Shown here in pieces: positions 50,682-59,428 of a DNA stretch of 64,000 nucleotides. Under the pieces are notes generated by a model. It did no database searches. It worked only from the letters and a program-made list of their open reading frames with translations, and was not told where the DNA came from. Source of the stretch: an uncultured bacterium (GTDB lineage: Bacteria > Cyanobacteriota > Vampirovibrionia > Gastranaerophilales > Gastranaerophilaceae); assembly GCA_902788345.1 (NCBI GenBank), contig CADAJP010000003.1, positions 134,219-198,218 on the forward strand. The letters run 5' to 3'. The translations under genes and the position numbers were made by a program. Positions within the stretch are counted from its first letter, which is position 1, and every line of letters begins with the position of its first letter.

Positions 50682-50762
50682 ATACAAAATTGAGTAAAAA
50701 CAGGGAAAGCCATATGTCATAAAGATTTTGTATGCTTTACAAAAATTTATAAATTTTAAAGA

Positions 50763-52139
50763 TTAGCAAATTGCAGATTTAATTTTCTCAATTTTATCGT
50801 TGTTATCGCTTTCTATATAAATTCTTAAAAGAGGCTCTGTACCTGACGGGCGGACTAAAATCCATGTTTTATTATCTTCAAGATATAGTTTTATTCCGTC
50901 TTTTGAATCTTTGTTTATTATTTTATAGCCGGCAACTTCTTCCATGTTAGAAAAATATTCAATAGTCGGGGCAATTTCATCAAAATTATCAAGTTTTTTG
51001 TCTGTTCTTGTGTTTATAAATTCGCATCCGATAAAGTTTTTTAATTCTTCCTGCAATTTTACAAGCGATTTTCTTTCGTATGACATTGCTTCAAGTATGA
51101 GCAGGTTTGCAAGAATCCCGTCTTTTTCGGGAATATGTCCTGCAATGCTTAAACCACCCGATTCTTCTCCTGCAATAATAGGGTTAAATTCTCTCATTGC
51201 CTGCCCGACATGTTTAAAGCCTACAGGGGTTTCAATGACATCTACACCGAGTTTTTCAGCAATAATATTCAGCATAAGGCTTCCTGCAACGGTTTTTACA
51301 ATACATCCGCTGAAATTTTTGTTTTTTCGCAGGTGCAAAAGTAATATTGCTAAAATTTCGTTAGGGGTTACATATTCGCCTTTTTCGTTTATAACTCCGA
51401 ATCTGTCAGCATCTCCGTCATTTGCAAAAGCTATATAATTTTCTTTAGATTTTACATAATCAATTGCTTCTTGCATAAATTGAGGCTTTGGCTCAGGCAT
51501 ACCGCCTCCAAAATTCGTATCGTGGAACATGTGTATACAGTCATATTTGATGTCATTTTTATTCAATAACTTGTCAAAATAACCGATACTTGCACTGTAT
51601 AATCCGTCAAATAATATTTTAAGATTTTTGTTGTCTTTAATTCTTCCAAAATCAATTATTTCGCTTATTCTTTTGAAATAATTGTTTGAAAAATCCGTAT
51701 ATATAAGTTTGCCTTTAATGTGAGATGAAAAATCAGATCCTATGTTTGAAACTATTTCGTCTGTTATTTCTTTTGTTGCAGGGCCGGCATAATCCGGTAT
51801 AAATTTTATTCCCAGATATTCCGGCGGATTGTGTGATGCTGTGAACATTATGGCGCATGCATCAAGATATTTGGCATTAAATGCCAAAACAGGTGTAGGT
51901 ATTACTTTATCGCTATATAATACTTTAAACCCGTAGTCTGTAAGGATTTTGGCACATTGCAGCGAGTAAACATCTGCCATGCTGCGAGGATCATAGCCTA
52001 TAATTATTGTTTTGTAGATGCCGTAATTATCAAATACATATTTGCCTATTGCTTTTGTAACAAGCTCCACATTTTTTTCATTAAATTCTTTTCCAACAAC
52101 AGCTCTCCAACCGTCAGTTCCGAATTTTATTTCTGACAT
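50763..52139 (-). CDS. Phosphoglucomutase/phosphomannomutase-family enzyme
   Basis: A 458-residue alpha-D-phosphohexomutase that interconverts hexose 1- and 6-phosphates. All four family motifs are visible: FTASHNPPEYLGIKF with the catalytic phosphoserine, FANDGDADRFGVI (Mg2+ site), AGEESGGLSIAGHI (sugar-binding loop) and VRPSGTEPLLRIYIES (phosphate-binding loop). It could feed sugar nucleotides to the surface glycan. Glucose, mannose or glucosamine specificity is not clear. AGAGAGG lies upstream of the ATG. It is divergent from mlaE. Confidence 0.9.
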   Translation of the reverse strand: MSEIKFGTDGWRAVVGKEFNEKNVELVTKAIGKYVFDNYGIYKTIIIGYDPRSMADVYSLQCAKILTDYGFKVLYSDKVIPTPVLAFNAKYLDACAIMFTASHNPPEYLGIKFIPDYAGPATKEITDEIVSNIGSDFSSHIKGKLIYTDFSNNYFKRISEIIDFGRIKDNKNLKILFDGLYSASIGYFDKLLNKNDIKYDCIHMFHDTNFGGGMPEPKPQFMQEAIDYVKSKENYIAFANDGDADRFGVINEKGEYVTPNEILAILLLHLRKNKNFSGCIVKTVAGSLMLNIIAEKLGVDVIETPVGFKHVGQAMREFNPIIAGEESGGLSIAGHIPEKDGILANLLILEAMSYERKSLVKLQEELKNFIGCEFINTRTDKKLDNFDEIAPTIEYFSNMEEVAGYKIINKDSKDGIKLYLEDNKTWILVRPSGTEPLLRIYIESDNNDKIEKIKSAIC

Positions 52140-52226
52140 TTTGACCTCTCTTTAAAGTATTTTAATCTTAATCATACTTTACTAGAAATATACTTTTGGT
52201 GCAAATTTCTAAAAGTGAAAGTTTTA

Positions 52227-52235
52227 TGGTATAAT
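52227..52235 (+). promoter_or_regulatory. Extended -10 promoter before mlaE
   Basis: TGG-TATAAT, a perfect extended -10, 30 bp before the TTG start of the permease gene. Confidence 0.7.
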
Positions 52236-52265
52236 TTTATAAAAGTTCAATGAAATGAGGGAAAA

Positions 52266-53000
52266 TTGATAAAATTTTTAGGTCTGTGTGTCCAAAACTT
52301 TATTGAGTGCCTTAAATATATAATTAAGGGTAATTTGCGTTTTGAACGTGTAATTACCGAGGCAGCATCCATAAGTTATGATTCTTTACCTATATCCTTG
52401 GTGATAGCCTTTATTTCTGCTGCGGTTATTGCAATACAGGTATCAAAACAATTTTTAATGACCGGTGCAGAGGCTTATATTGGGGGGACAATTGCACTTG
52501 TTATGATAAGGGAAATTGCTCCGGGGTTTGTAGCTTTGGCAATAGGAGCAAGAGCCGGTACCGCAATATCCGCAGAAATAGCTAACATGCAGGTTACTTC
52601 CCAAGTGGATGCAATAAAAACATTAAAAATAAATCCTATCGGATATTATTTTGCACCAAGAATTTTATCTGCATCTATAACAGTTCCGATGGTAGTAATT
52701 ATTTCCGGTTTTATCGGAATTGTCGGCGGAATGGTTGTTTCATACATGGCAATAGGACTTCATCCGACAAGATATATTGCATCTGTTTTTAATTGGATAA
52801 GGATAAAAGATATTTATGTTTGTATATTGAAAGCGTGCATATTTGGAGCATTAATTGCACTTGTTTGTGCTACAAAAGGTTATCAAACAAAAGGCGGTGC
52901 AAAAGAAGTAGGAACTTCAACCACTCAGGCTGCAATTTTATCTACTATATACATGCTTGTGGCTGACTTTTTAATTAATTTGTTATTCTATATTTCATAG
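52266..53000 (+). CDS. mlaE: MlaE-family ABC transporter permease
   Basis: A 244-residue membrane protein with five or six spans. The family core is visible: LVMIREIAPGFVALAIGARAGTAISAEIANMQVTSQVDAI, then PIGYYFAPRILSASITVPM and the end GAKEVGTSTTQAAILSTI. MlaE proteins move phospholipids between inner and outer membrane with an ATPase (MlaF) and an MCE protein (MlaD). Neither partner is adjacent. The start is TTG 52266, supported by GAGGG 7 nt upstream. Cyanobacteria often carry this gene alone, related to chloroplast TGD1. Confidence 0.9.
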   Translation: MIKFLGLCVQNFIECLKYIIKGNLRFERVITEAASISYDSLPISLVIAFISAAVIAIQVSKQFLMTGAEAYIGGTIALVMIREIAPGFVALAIGARAGTAISAEIANMQVTSQVDAIKTLKINPIGYYFAPRILSASITVPMVVIISGFIGIVGGMVVSYMAIGLHPTRYIASVFNWIRIKDIYVCILKACIFGALIALVCATKGYQTKGGAKEVGTSTTQAAILSTIYMLVADFLINLLFYIS

Positions 53001-53017
53001 TAAAATAAGGAGGTACA

Positions 53018-53653
53018 ATGAAAGTTTTATTGTTTAACGGCTCACCTCATAAAGAAGGTTGTACTTATACTGCGTTAAAAGAAATTGAAAAAACATTAAA
53101 AGAAGAAGGTATTGATTCTGAAATATACCAAATAGGAACAAAACCTATAGGAGCATGCAGAGGTTGTTATGCGTGTTCAAAAATAGGGAAGTGCGTAATT
53201 GATGATGCGGTCAATTCTTTTTTGGATTATGCAAAGGATTTTGACGGATTTATTTTTGGTTCTCCTGTTCATTATGGTTCTGCCTGCGGTGGTATAACCG
53301 CATTTTTAGACAGAGCATTTTTTACGGCATTCCAATCAGGGCGAGGGGATATTTTTCTTCATAAACCCGGCAGTGCAATTGTAAGTGCAAGAAGAGCCGG
53401 AACAACAGCGGCATTGGATCAGCTTAATAAGTATTTTGCAATTACTCAGATGCCAATGATTTCAGGCAGATACTGGAATATGGTGCATGGTGCCAGTGCA
53501 GAGCAGGTGCTTGAAGATAAAGAAGGGCTGCAGAATATGAGAATACTTGCACGCAATATGGCATGGCATTTGAAGTGCAAAGAAGCAGGTGACAAAGCCG
53601 GAATTCAAGTTCCTCAAACTGAAGAAGTAACTTTTACAAATTTTATAAGATAA
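53018..53653 (+). CDS. Flavodoxin-fold NAD(P)H-dependent FMN reductase
   Basis: A 211-residue flavoprotein of the iron-sulfur-flavoprotein-like group. It has LLFNGSPHKEGCTYTAL (FMN phosphate loop), CRGCYACSKIGKCVIDD (Cys motif) and GSPVHYGSACGGITAFLDRAFF. The C-terminal 80 residues include VSARRAGTTAALDQLNKYFAI. AGGAGG precedes the ATG. It starts 17 bp after mlaE and is followed by a flavodoxin gene with its own promoter. The electron partner is not evident. Confidence 0.85.
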   Translation: MKVLLFNGSPHKEGCTYTALKEIEKTLKEEGIDSEIYQIGTKPIGACRGCYACSKIGKCVIDDAVNSFLDYAKDFDGFIFGSPVHYGSACGGITAFLDRAFFTAFQSGRGDIFLHKPGSAIVSARRAGTTAALDQLNKYFAITQMPMISGRYWNMVHGASAEQVLEDKEGLQNMRILARNMAWHLKCKEAGDKAGIQVPQTEEVTFTNFIR

Positions 53654-53676
53654 TTGTAGAAAAAATTTAAAAAATA

Positions 53677-53685
53677 TGCTATTAT
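53677..53685 (+). promoter_or_regulatory. Extended -10 promoter of the flavodoxin gene
   Basis: TGC-TATTAT, 38 bp before ATG 53724. A separate AGGAGG ribosome-binding site lies between it and the start. Confidence 0.6.
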
Positions 53686-53723
53686 TGTAGCGGTTATAAA
53701 TGGTCATAAATATAGGAGGTTGT

Positions 53724-54203
53724 ATGGCTAAAACATTGGTGGTATATTTTTCTGCGAGCGGAATAACTCAGAATGTAGCTCAGAAATTGGCTGAGGCTAT
53801 TGGTTGTGATGCTTATCAAATAAAACCGAAAGTCCCTTATACAAGTGCTGATTTAAATTGGATGGATAAAAATTCAAGAAGTACATTAGAAATGAATGAC
53901 TGGAATTCCCGTCCGGAAATTGTTGATGATAATATTGATATTGATAAATATGACACAATATTTTTAGGTTTCCCAATTTGGTGGTATATTGCTCCGACTG
54001 TTGTAAATACTTTTTTGGAAAAACATGATTTTTCTAATAAAAAAATTATATTATTCGCTACTTCAGGCGGAAGCGGATTTGGAGGAACAGTTAAAAATAT
54101 TCGTGCAAGTGTTGCGGATTCAACAGAAATTATTGAGGGTAAATTATTAAATTCAAATCCGTCAGTCGAAGATTTGAAAAAATGGGTAGAAAGTATTTTA
54201 TAA
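53724..54203 (+). CDS. Flavodoxin
   Basis: A 159-residue flavodoxin of the NAD(P)H-independent, Flavodoxin_4-like type. The N-terminus LVVYFSASGITQNVAQKLA is the FMN phosphate loop, DTIFLGFPIWWYIAPTVVNTFLE is the W-containing loop and LFATSGGSGFGGTVKNIRA is the 90s loop. It carries electrons in the cytoplasm. I use ATG 53724, with AGGAGG 5 nt upstream; a longer frame from 53700 overlaps that site. A strong terminator follows. Confidence 0.88.
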   Translation: MAKTLVVYFSASGITQNVAQKLAEAIGCDAYQIKPKVPYTSADLNWMDKNSRSTLEMNDWNSRPEIVDDNIDIDKYDTIFLGFPIWWYIAPTVVNTFLEKHDFSNKKIILFATSGGSGFGGTVKNIRASVADSTEIIEGKLLNSNPSVEDLKKWVESIL

Positions 54204-54208
54204 AACAC

Positions 54209-54239
54209 AAAAAAGCCGGTTTTTAAAACCGGCTTTTTT
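54209..54239. terminator. Bidirectional terminator
   Basis: AAGCCGGTTTT / AAAACCGGCTT, a perfect 11-bp inverted repeat with almost no loop, flanked by A and T runs. It separates the convergent flavodoxin and TPR genes. Confidence 0.9.
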
Positions 54240-54244
54240 AAATA

Positions 54245-55666
54245 TTATCTGTTAAAGAATTTCATAATTTTATCAATCAATCCTTCTGATTCTTCGTCTG
54301 CTGCTCCTGTTTCAAGTTTTTCTATTTTGTCTTTTACAATTTTATAGTCAGACGGATTTTTAACTATTTCAATATATTTTTTATAAATTTCAAGAGCTTT
54401 TGAATTTGCTCTTAATTTTTCATAAATTCTTCCGAGATTTTTCAGCGCATCAAGGTCATTAGGGTCTGCTTCTATAATTTTTTCAAGGCATGAAGCCTGT
54501 GCGTGGTAATCGCCGATACCCTCTTTATATGCAGCAAGTTTTCTCAATGCTTCTTTGTTTGTCGGATCTTTTTTGATGATTTTTACGTAATATTCGCTGG
54601 CATGGTCAATTTCTTTGTTTTCTTCAAGCAATGCCGCAAGTTCAAACATTAAATCAATATCATTATCATCAATTGATACTGCGTTTAAAAATTCATTGAT
54701 TGCAATATCATAGTTCCCCCTAAGGATATTGTATTTACCCCAGTTTACATGTGCATTGTATTCATCTTCACTTTCATCATAAACCAATGCTCTCATCTGA
54801 TAAGTTAACGGAGAGTTTGGAACAAGTTTGTTATATTCATTTATACATTCAAGAGCTTCCTCAAATTTTTTTGCAGAATAGAAATACTGAGCCTTTAGGG
54901 TGTAATATCTCGGGGATTGTTTTACTTCGTCACTAAGACTGTCTAATTTCTTATAGGCTTCTTCTATATCACCAATTTCAAGCATGCACTGAATTTTTAG
55001 AAGTTCATCCTGTGTATATTCAATTGCCCTTTCCGGTTCTCCGCTTTTTAAATAAACTGCAGCTATACCTTCGCTAATTTTTACACTGCTAAATCCTTTT
55101 TGAATTGCTCTGTTTAAAGTATCGATTGCACTTGAGTATGCTTCGTCCTGTAAATACATATCTGCAAGCTGTAAAAACATTTCTTCGTGCAGGTTTTGAC
55201 CTTCAAGCAGTAAATTAAATTCATCAATGGCTTTCATTCTTTGTCCTGCCTGTTTATACAAATTTGCAAGAGTGAGTCTTGTCATTGCAATTTGTGCCCC
55301 TTCTTCAGCACAGCTAAGTGCTTTTTTGAAATCGTTAATCGCAAAGTCAAGTTTTCCCTCAATAGAATTTTTATTTCCTCTGTAAACATAATATTTGTAT
55401 TTGTCAGTGCCTTCATAAATGGTCATAAGCTGTTCATAGGCAAGCGGATTAGTTACATCTCTTTTAAGAATGTCATTATAATATTTTGCCGCTTCATCAA
55501 GATATTTTTGTTCATTAGTATCTTGCGCCAATACCATAGCAAGATGCCCAAGTCTTTCTAAAACTCCCATATTTTCAGGGTCTTGTTCAAACGCATCTTT
55601 ATATTCTCTGTAGGCTTCTTCGTATTGTTCATTTGCTTCAAATTGTTCGGCCAGCTGAAGGCTCAT
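54245..55666 (-). CDS. Tetratricopeptide-repeat protein
   Basis: A 473-residue protein made almost fully of TPR helix pairs, about ten to twelve, each with the W/L-G-Y-A-P type spacing (for example YEEAYREYKDAFEQDPENMGVLERLGHLA, split here: residues 14-25 and 30-43). No signal peptide or membrane span is visible. TPR arrays bind other proteins; nothing shows the partner. The C-terminus is LIDKIMKFFNR, a short amphipathic helix that may touch a membrane. AAGGAG precedes the ATG. Confidence 0.88.
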   Translation of the reverse strand: MSLQLAEQFEANEQYEEAYREYKDAFEQDPENMGVLERLGHLAMVLAQDTNEQKYLDEAAKYYNDILKRDVTNPLAYEQLMTIYEGTDKYKYYVYRGNKNSIEGKLDFAINDFKKALSCAEEGAQIAMTRLTLANLYKQAGQRMKAIDEFNLLLEGQNLHEEMFLQLADMYLQDEAYSSAIDTLNRAIQKGFSSVKISEGIAAVYLKSGEPERAIEYTQDELLKIQCMLEIGDIEEAYKKLDSLSDEVKQSPRYYTLKAQYFYSAKKFEEALECINEYNKLVPNSPLTYQMRALVYDESEDEYNAHVNWGKYNILRGNYDIAINEFLNAVSIDDNDIDLMFELAALLEENKEIDHASEYYVKIIKKDPTNKEALRKLAAYKEGIGDYHAQASCLEKIIEADPNDLDALKNLGRIYEKLRANSKALEIYKKYIEIVKNPSDYKIVKDKIEKLETGAADEESEGLIDKIMKFFNR

Positions 55667-55824
55667 TTGTTTACTCCTTATTTATATGTAATATGCTTTT
55701 GCATTATATCATTAACAGTTTTTTTATTCAAATATTAAAAATATTATAATATTTTAAAAAAAATTAATGAACTGTTTAATTTGGTATATTTCTGTATTAT
55801 TATGTCATAACAAAGGATAACATC

Positions 55825-57216
55825 ATGCCGGTAAAAACAAAAAACAAAGTTGCAGATGAAAATTTGATACCTCAAAATATTGAAGCAGAGGAAGCTATAT
55901 TGGGTGCTATTTTGGTTAATCCGTCTTGTCTTTCAAAGGTTTCCGATTCTCTGACTTCTTCATGTTTTTACAAACCTGCACACAGAAACATTTATGACGC
56001 AATGATGCAGTTATTTAATAATAACGACAATATTGATATTGTTTCTGTTTCTGATGTTTTAAGTTATAACGGAACTCTTGAAGCTTCCGGAGGAAGAGCA
56101 TATATAAATGATTTGGCTGAAAATACTGTAACAACATCCAATGTTGCTTATTATGCAAAAATTATTAAAGAAAAAGCGGTAAAAAGAGCTTTAATAAGTG
56201 CAGGTTCGGAGATAGTAAGCAAAGGTTATGATTTAGAACCGAGTGAAGCATCTATAGAACAGGCCGAAAAACTTATTTATGAAATAAGTTCTAATAAAAC
56301 AACTTCAGATTTAAAGCCTGTAAGGGATTTGGTGCTTGATGCGTGGGATAAAATCGAATACAGATATAATCACAAGGATGAACTTGCGGGTTTAAGAACA
56401 GGTTTTGATGCGTTGGACACTTTGTTAAACGGTTTGAATAAATCGGATTTAATAATTCTTGCGGCTCGTCCTGCAATGGGAAAAACGGCATTAGCTCTAA
56501 ACATTGCCCAAAATGTTGCGATAAAAGAACAAGTGCCGATATGTATTTTTTCTCTTGAAATGTCTGCGATACAGCTGACTCAGAGAATGTTATGTTCTTA
56601 TGCCGAAGTTGATGCTCAAAGGCTTAAAACCGGTAATATGCAGCAAAAAGATTTAGATAAACTTGCAATGGCAATGAATGAATTTGGTGCTGCAAAAATT
56701 TATATAGACGATACTGCCGGTGCTACTCTTACTGATATTCGTACAAAATGCAGACGCCTAAAATCTCAGGAAAAAGATTTAGGTTTAGTCGTAATAGACT
56801 ATTTACAGTTAATGGAAAGTTCAAGCAGCGATGACAGACTCCAGCAAATTTCTGCTATTTCAAGAGGTTTAAAAATTCTTGCAAAGGAACTTGATGTACC
56901 GGTTATTGCTCTTTCTCAATTATCCCGTGCGGTTGAAAGCCGTAATGACAAACGCCCAATGCTTTCAGATTTGAGAGAATCAGGTTCAATCGAACAGGAT
57001 GCTGATATTGTAATGTTCATTTATCGTGCAGATTATTATGCAAAAGCGGAAGAATCAGAGGAAGCAGAAAGTATAAAAGCATCTTCAAAAGGGCTATCTG
57101 AAATTATTATTGCAAAACACAGAAACGGTCCTGTTGATACTATTAAGCTGTTGTTCCAGTCAAATATTACAAAATTCAAAAATCCTCTTAATGATGATTC
57201 ATTTGATGCATTTTAA
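55825..57216 (+). CDS. dnaB: Replicative DNA helicase DnaB
   Basis: A 463-residue hexameric helicase. The N-terminal domain (about 15-120) has NIEAEEAILGAILVNP and AHRNIYDAMMQLF. The RecA-like domain has Walker A ARPAMGKTALALN, FSLEMSAIQLTQRML, Walker B VVIDYLQLM and the arginine-finger region KRPMLSDLRESGSIEQDADIVMF. It unwinds DNA at the replication fork. No intein interrupts it, unlike in some cyanobacteria. AAAGGA lies upstream of the ATG. lysS follows after 100 bp with its own candidate promoter. Confidence 0.97.
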   Translation: MPVKTKNKVADENLIPQNIEAEEAILGAILVNPSCLSKVSDSLTSSCFYKPAHRNIYDAMMQLFNNNDNIDIVSVSDVLSYNGTLEASGGRAYINDLAENTVTTSNVAYYAKIIKEKAVKRALISAGSEIVSKGYDLEPSEASIEQAEKLIYEISSNKTTSDLKPVRDLVLDAWDKIEYRYNHKDELAGLRTGFDALDTLLNGLNKSDLIILAARPAMGKTALALNIAQNVAIKEQVPICIFSLEMSAIQLTQRMLCSYAEVDAQRLKTGNMQQKDLDKLAMAMNEFGAAKIYIDDTAGATLTDIRTKCRRLKSQEKDLGLVVIDYLQLMESSSSDDRLQQISAISRGLKILAKELDVPVIALSQLSRAVESRNDKRPMLSDLRESGSIEQDADIVMFIYRADYYAKAEESEEAESIKASSKGLSEIIIAKHRNGPVDTIKLLFQSNITKFKNPLNDDSFDAF

Positions 57217-57277
57217 TAATGTATGAACAAAATTGAACCTCTCTTGAGCGAAATAAATTCGTTACGTTTTATTTTTA

Positions 57278-57286
57278 TGGTAAGAT
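57278..57286 (+). promoter_or_regulatory. Extended -10 promoter before lysS
   Basis: TGG-TAAGAT, 30 bp before the lysS ATG, in the 100-bp gap after dnaB. The -35 is weak. Confidence 0.5.
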
Positions 57287-57316
57287 TTTTTTATATTACA
57301 GAATGAGGATATTAAA

Positions 57317-58822
57317 ATGGCAGAAATTCATGAAATAGCAAAAGACAGCGGTTCTTCTCAGGACAGAATCCGTCAGATAAGAATTGAAAAATCTAATAAT
57401 TTAAGAGAAAGAGGGTTAAATCCATACCCTTATAAATATGAAAAATCAATAATGGCACAGGACTTGCAGGACAAATATAAAGACTTGCAGGCAGGTGAAG
57501 AAACTCAGGATTGTTATAAAGTTGCAGGGCGTGTAATGGCAATGAGAAATTCCGGCATGTTTATTGATTTAGTTGATGCTTCAGGAAAAATTCAGGTATT
57601 TTCTCATAAAGAAAATTTATCACAAGAAGATATGCAAACATTAAAGACAGTTGATATAGGTGATATTGTCGGTTTTGAAGGTAGTGTCAGAAGAACTCCG
57701 AGAGGGGAATTATCCATAAAATCAACTTCAATTGAAATCCTTTCAAAGTCATTGCTTCCTTTACCTGAAAAATTCCACGGCTTAACTGATGTTGAAACAA
57801 AATATCGTCAAAGATATGTTGATATGATTACAAATGAAGATGTAAGAAAAACTTTCCAAAAGAGAAGTTTAATCATTCAAAAGATAAGAGAATTTTTAAT
57901 AAATAAAGGGTTTATGGAAGTCGAAACTCCTATGCTTCACCCTCAGGCGGGCGGAGCTAACGCTAAACCTTTTATTACTCATCACAATACATTAGACATG
58001 GATATGTATTTGAGAATTGCTCCTGAGCTTTATTTAAAAAGACTTATGGTTGGCGGTGTTAGTGAAGCAATTTTTGAAATAAACCGTTCATTCAGAAATG
58101 AAGGTATTGATACCCGTCATAATCCTGAATTTACTATGATTGAACTTTATCAGGCTTATGTAGATTATTTCGATATGATGGATTTAATCGAAGAATTGGT
58201 TGCTTATGTCGCTAAAGAAGTTTTGGGAACAACAAAAATTAAATACGGCGAAAACGAAATTGACCTGACTCCACCTTGGGATAGAAAGACTATGCTTGGT
58301 GCGGTTGAAGAAGCTACGGGTGTTGATTTTAACAAAATAGAAACTTTTGAAGAGGCCGTAAAAACTGCCCAAACTCTAAATATTGATACCGAAGAATGTT
58401 CAAATTGGGGACAGGTTGTAGAAAAAGTATTTGAAGAAAAAGTTGAACCAACATTAATTCAGCCTATTCATATTTATGATTACCCAAGAGATATATCTCC
58501 GCTTGCAAAAGTTCACAGAGATAATCCTCGTTTAACAGAGAGATTTGAAACCCGAATCAACGGATGGGAAATAGATAATGCATTTTCTGAATTGACTGAC
58601 CCGATTGACCAGAGAGCAAGATTTGAAGCTCAAATGCAGGCAAAAGCACAAGGTGATGATGAAGCCATGCCAATTGATGAAGATTATATCTGTGCATTAG
58701 AGCATGGAGTACCTCCAATGGGCGGTTTAGGAATGGGCATTGACCGTTTGGTAATGTTGTTAACCGACTCTCCGTCAATTCGTGATGTAATCGCATTTCC
58801 TACGCTAAAGAAAAGAGATTAA
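57317..58822 (+). CDS. lysS: Lysyl-tRNA synthetase, class II
   Basis: A 501-residue class II synthetase that charges tRNA-Lys. The N-terminal OB-fold anticodon domain spans about 60-165 (VAGRVMAMRNSGMFIDLVDASGKIQVF). The catalytic domain has motif 1 around FMEVETPMLHPQAGGANAKPF, motif 2 FRNEGIDTRHNPEFTMIE and motif 3 GVPPMGGLGMGIDRLVMLLT. The length is normal. GAGGA lies 8 nt before the ATG. A long hairpin follows the gene. Confidence 0.97.
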   Translation: MAEIHEIAKDSGSSQDRIRQIRIEKSNNLRERGLNPYPYKYEKSIMAQDLQDKYKDLQAGEETQDCYKVAGRVMAMRNSGMFIDLVDASGKIQVFSHKENLSQEDMQTLKTVDIGDIVGFEGSVRRTPRGELSIKSTSIEILSKSLLPLPEKFHGLTDVETKYRQRYVDMITNEDVRKTFQKRSLIIQKIREFLINKGFMEVETPMLHPQAGGANAKPFITHHNTLDMDMYLRIAPELYLKRLMVGGVSEAIFEINRSFRNEGIDTRHNPEFTMIELYQAYVDYFDMMDLIEELVAYVAKEVLGTTKIKYGENEIDLTPPWDRKTMLGAVEEATGVDFNKIETFEEAVKTAQTLNIDTEECSNWGQVVEKVFEEKVEPTLIQPIHIYDYPRDISPLAKVHRDNPRLTERFETRINGWEIDNAFSELTDPIDQRARFEAQMQAKAQGDDEAMPIDEDYICALEHGVPPMGGLGMGIDRLVMLLTDSPSIRDVIAFPTLKKRD

Positions 58823-58834
58823 TAATAAATTCCG

Positions 58835-58895
58835 AAAGTTAAAAACTAATGTAATGATTCAATATTTTTGAATTAATATATTAGTTTTTAACTTT
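58835..58895. terminator. Long nested hairpin after lysS, probable terminator
   Basis: Perfect 16-bp arms AAAGTTAAAAACTAAT / ATTAGTTTTTAACTTT enclose an inner ATTCAA / TTGAAT hairpin. It is AT-only in the outer arms, so its role as terminator or as an mRNA stabiliser is uncertain. Confidence 0.55.
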
Positions 58896-58967
58896 TGTAA
58901 AGATGTATAGCAAAAAATTTTTTTATATGTTTTCATGTTTGAGTAAATTTATATAAAGGAGTTCACA

Positions 58968-59303
58968 ATGCAGGTACAAAGCGTAAGTAATCAAAGTTTT
59001 AAAGGTATTCAATGTTATCCGACATATAAAGATGTCCAGTTTTATCTTGCAAAACAAATGTCAGCGGATGGTTTTGTTAAAACAATGAATTGCATTGATA
59101 AACTCGCTAAAAATAAGGCTTTATCTGAAATATATCTGGGCGGCGATCTAGAAAATCCGAGGTTGATTATTGAAATTGGCAATAAAGTCTTAAAAGAAAG
59201 CTTTTTCTCAAGTCCGTTGCGTATTGCTAAAAAGGCATTAAAAATTTCAGATAATATGGATGCGGAAGAAAAGGCCGGTTCTTTAAAATCAGTAATTGCA
59301 TAG
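58968..59303 (+). CDS. Small protein of unknown function with N-terminal SFKG motif
   Basis: A 111-residue protein that begins MQVQSVSNQSFKGIQ. The rest has a mixed alpha/beta pattern (QFYLAKQMSADGFVKTMNCIDKLAKN, LGGDLENPRLIIEIGNKVLKE). No family is recognised. The short N-terminal run ending in FKG is shared in style with the 62955 product (ISFGQ) and internal motifs of 36414. A strong AAAGGAG lies 7 nt before the ATG, so expression is likely. Confidence 0.55.
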   Translation: MQVQSVSNQSFKGIQCYPTYKDVQFYLAKQMSADGFVKTMNCIDKLAKNKALSEIYLGGDLENPRLIIEIGNKVLKESFFSSPLRIAKKALKISDNMDAEEKAGSLKSVIA

Positions 59304-59428
59304 CAGAATTTTCAGGTCTGTTGAATTTCAAGTATGTGATTTTGTAAATATCGGTTTTTTATTGTATATAAAATTACTCTTTTTATTGTAAAATAGATAT
59401 TACAAAGAAGATTAAAGAGATTATATGC

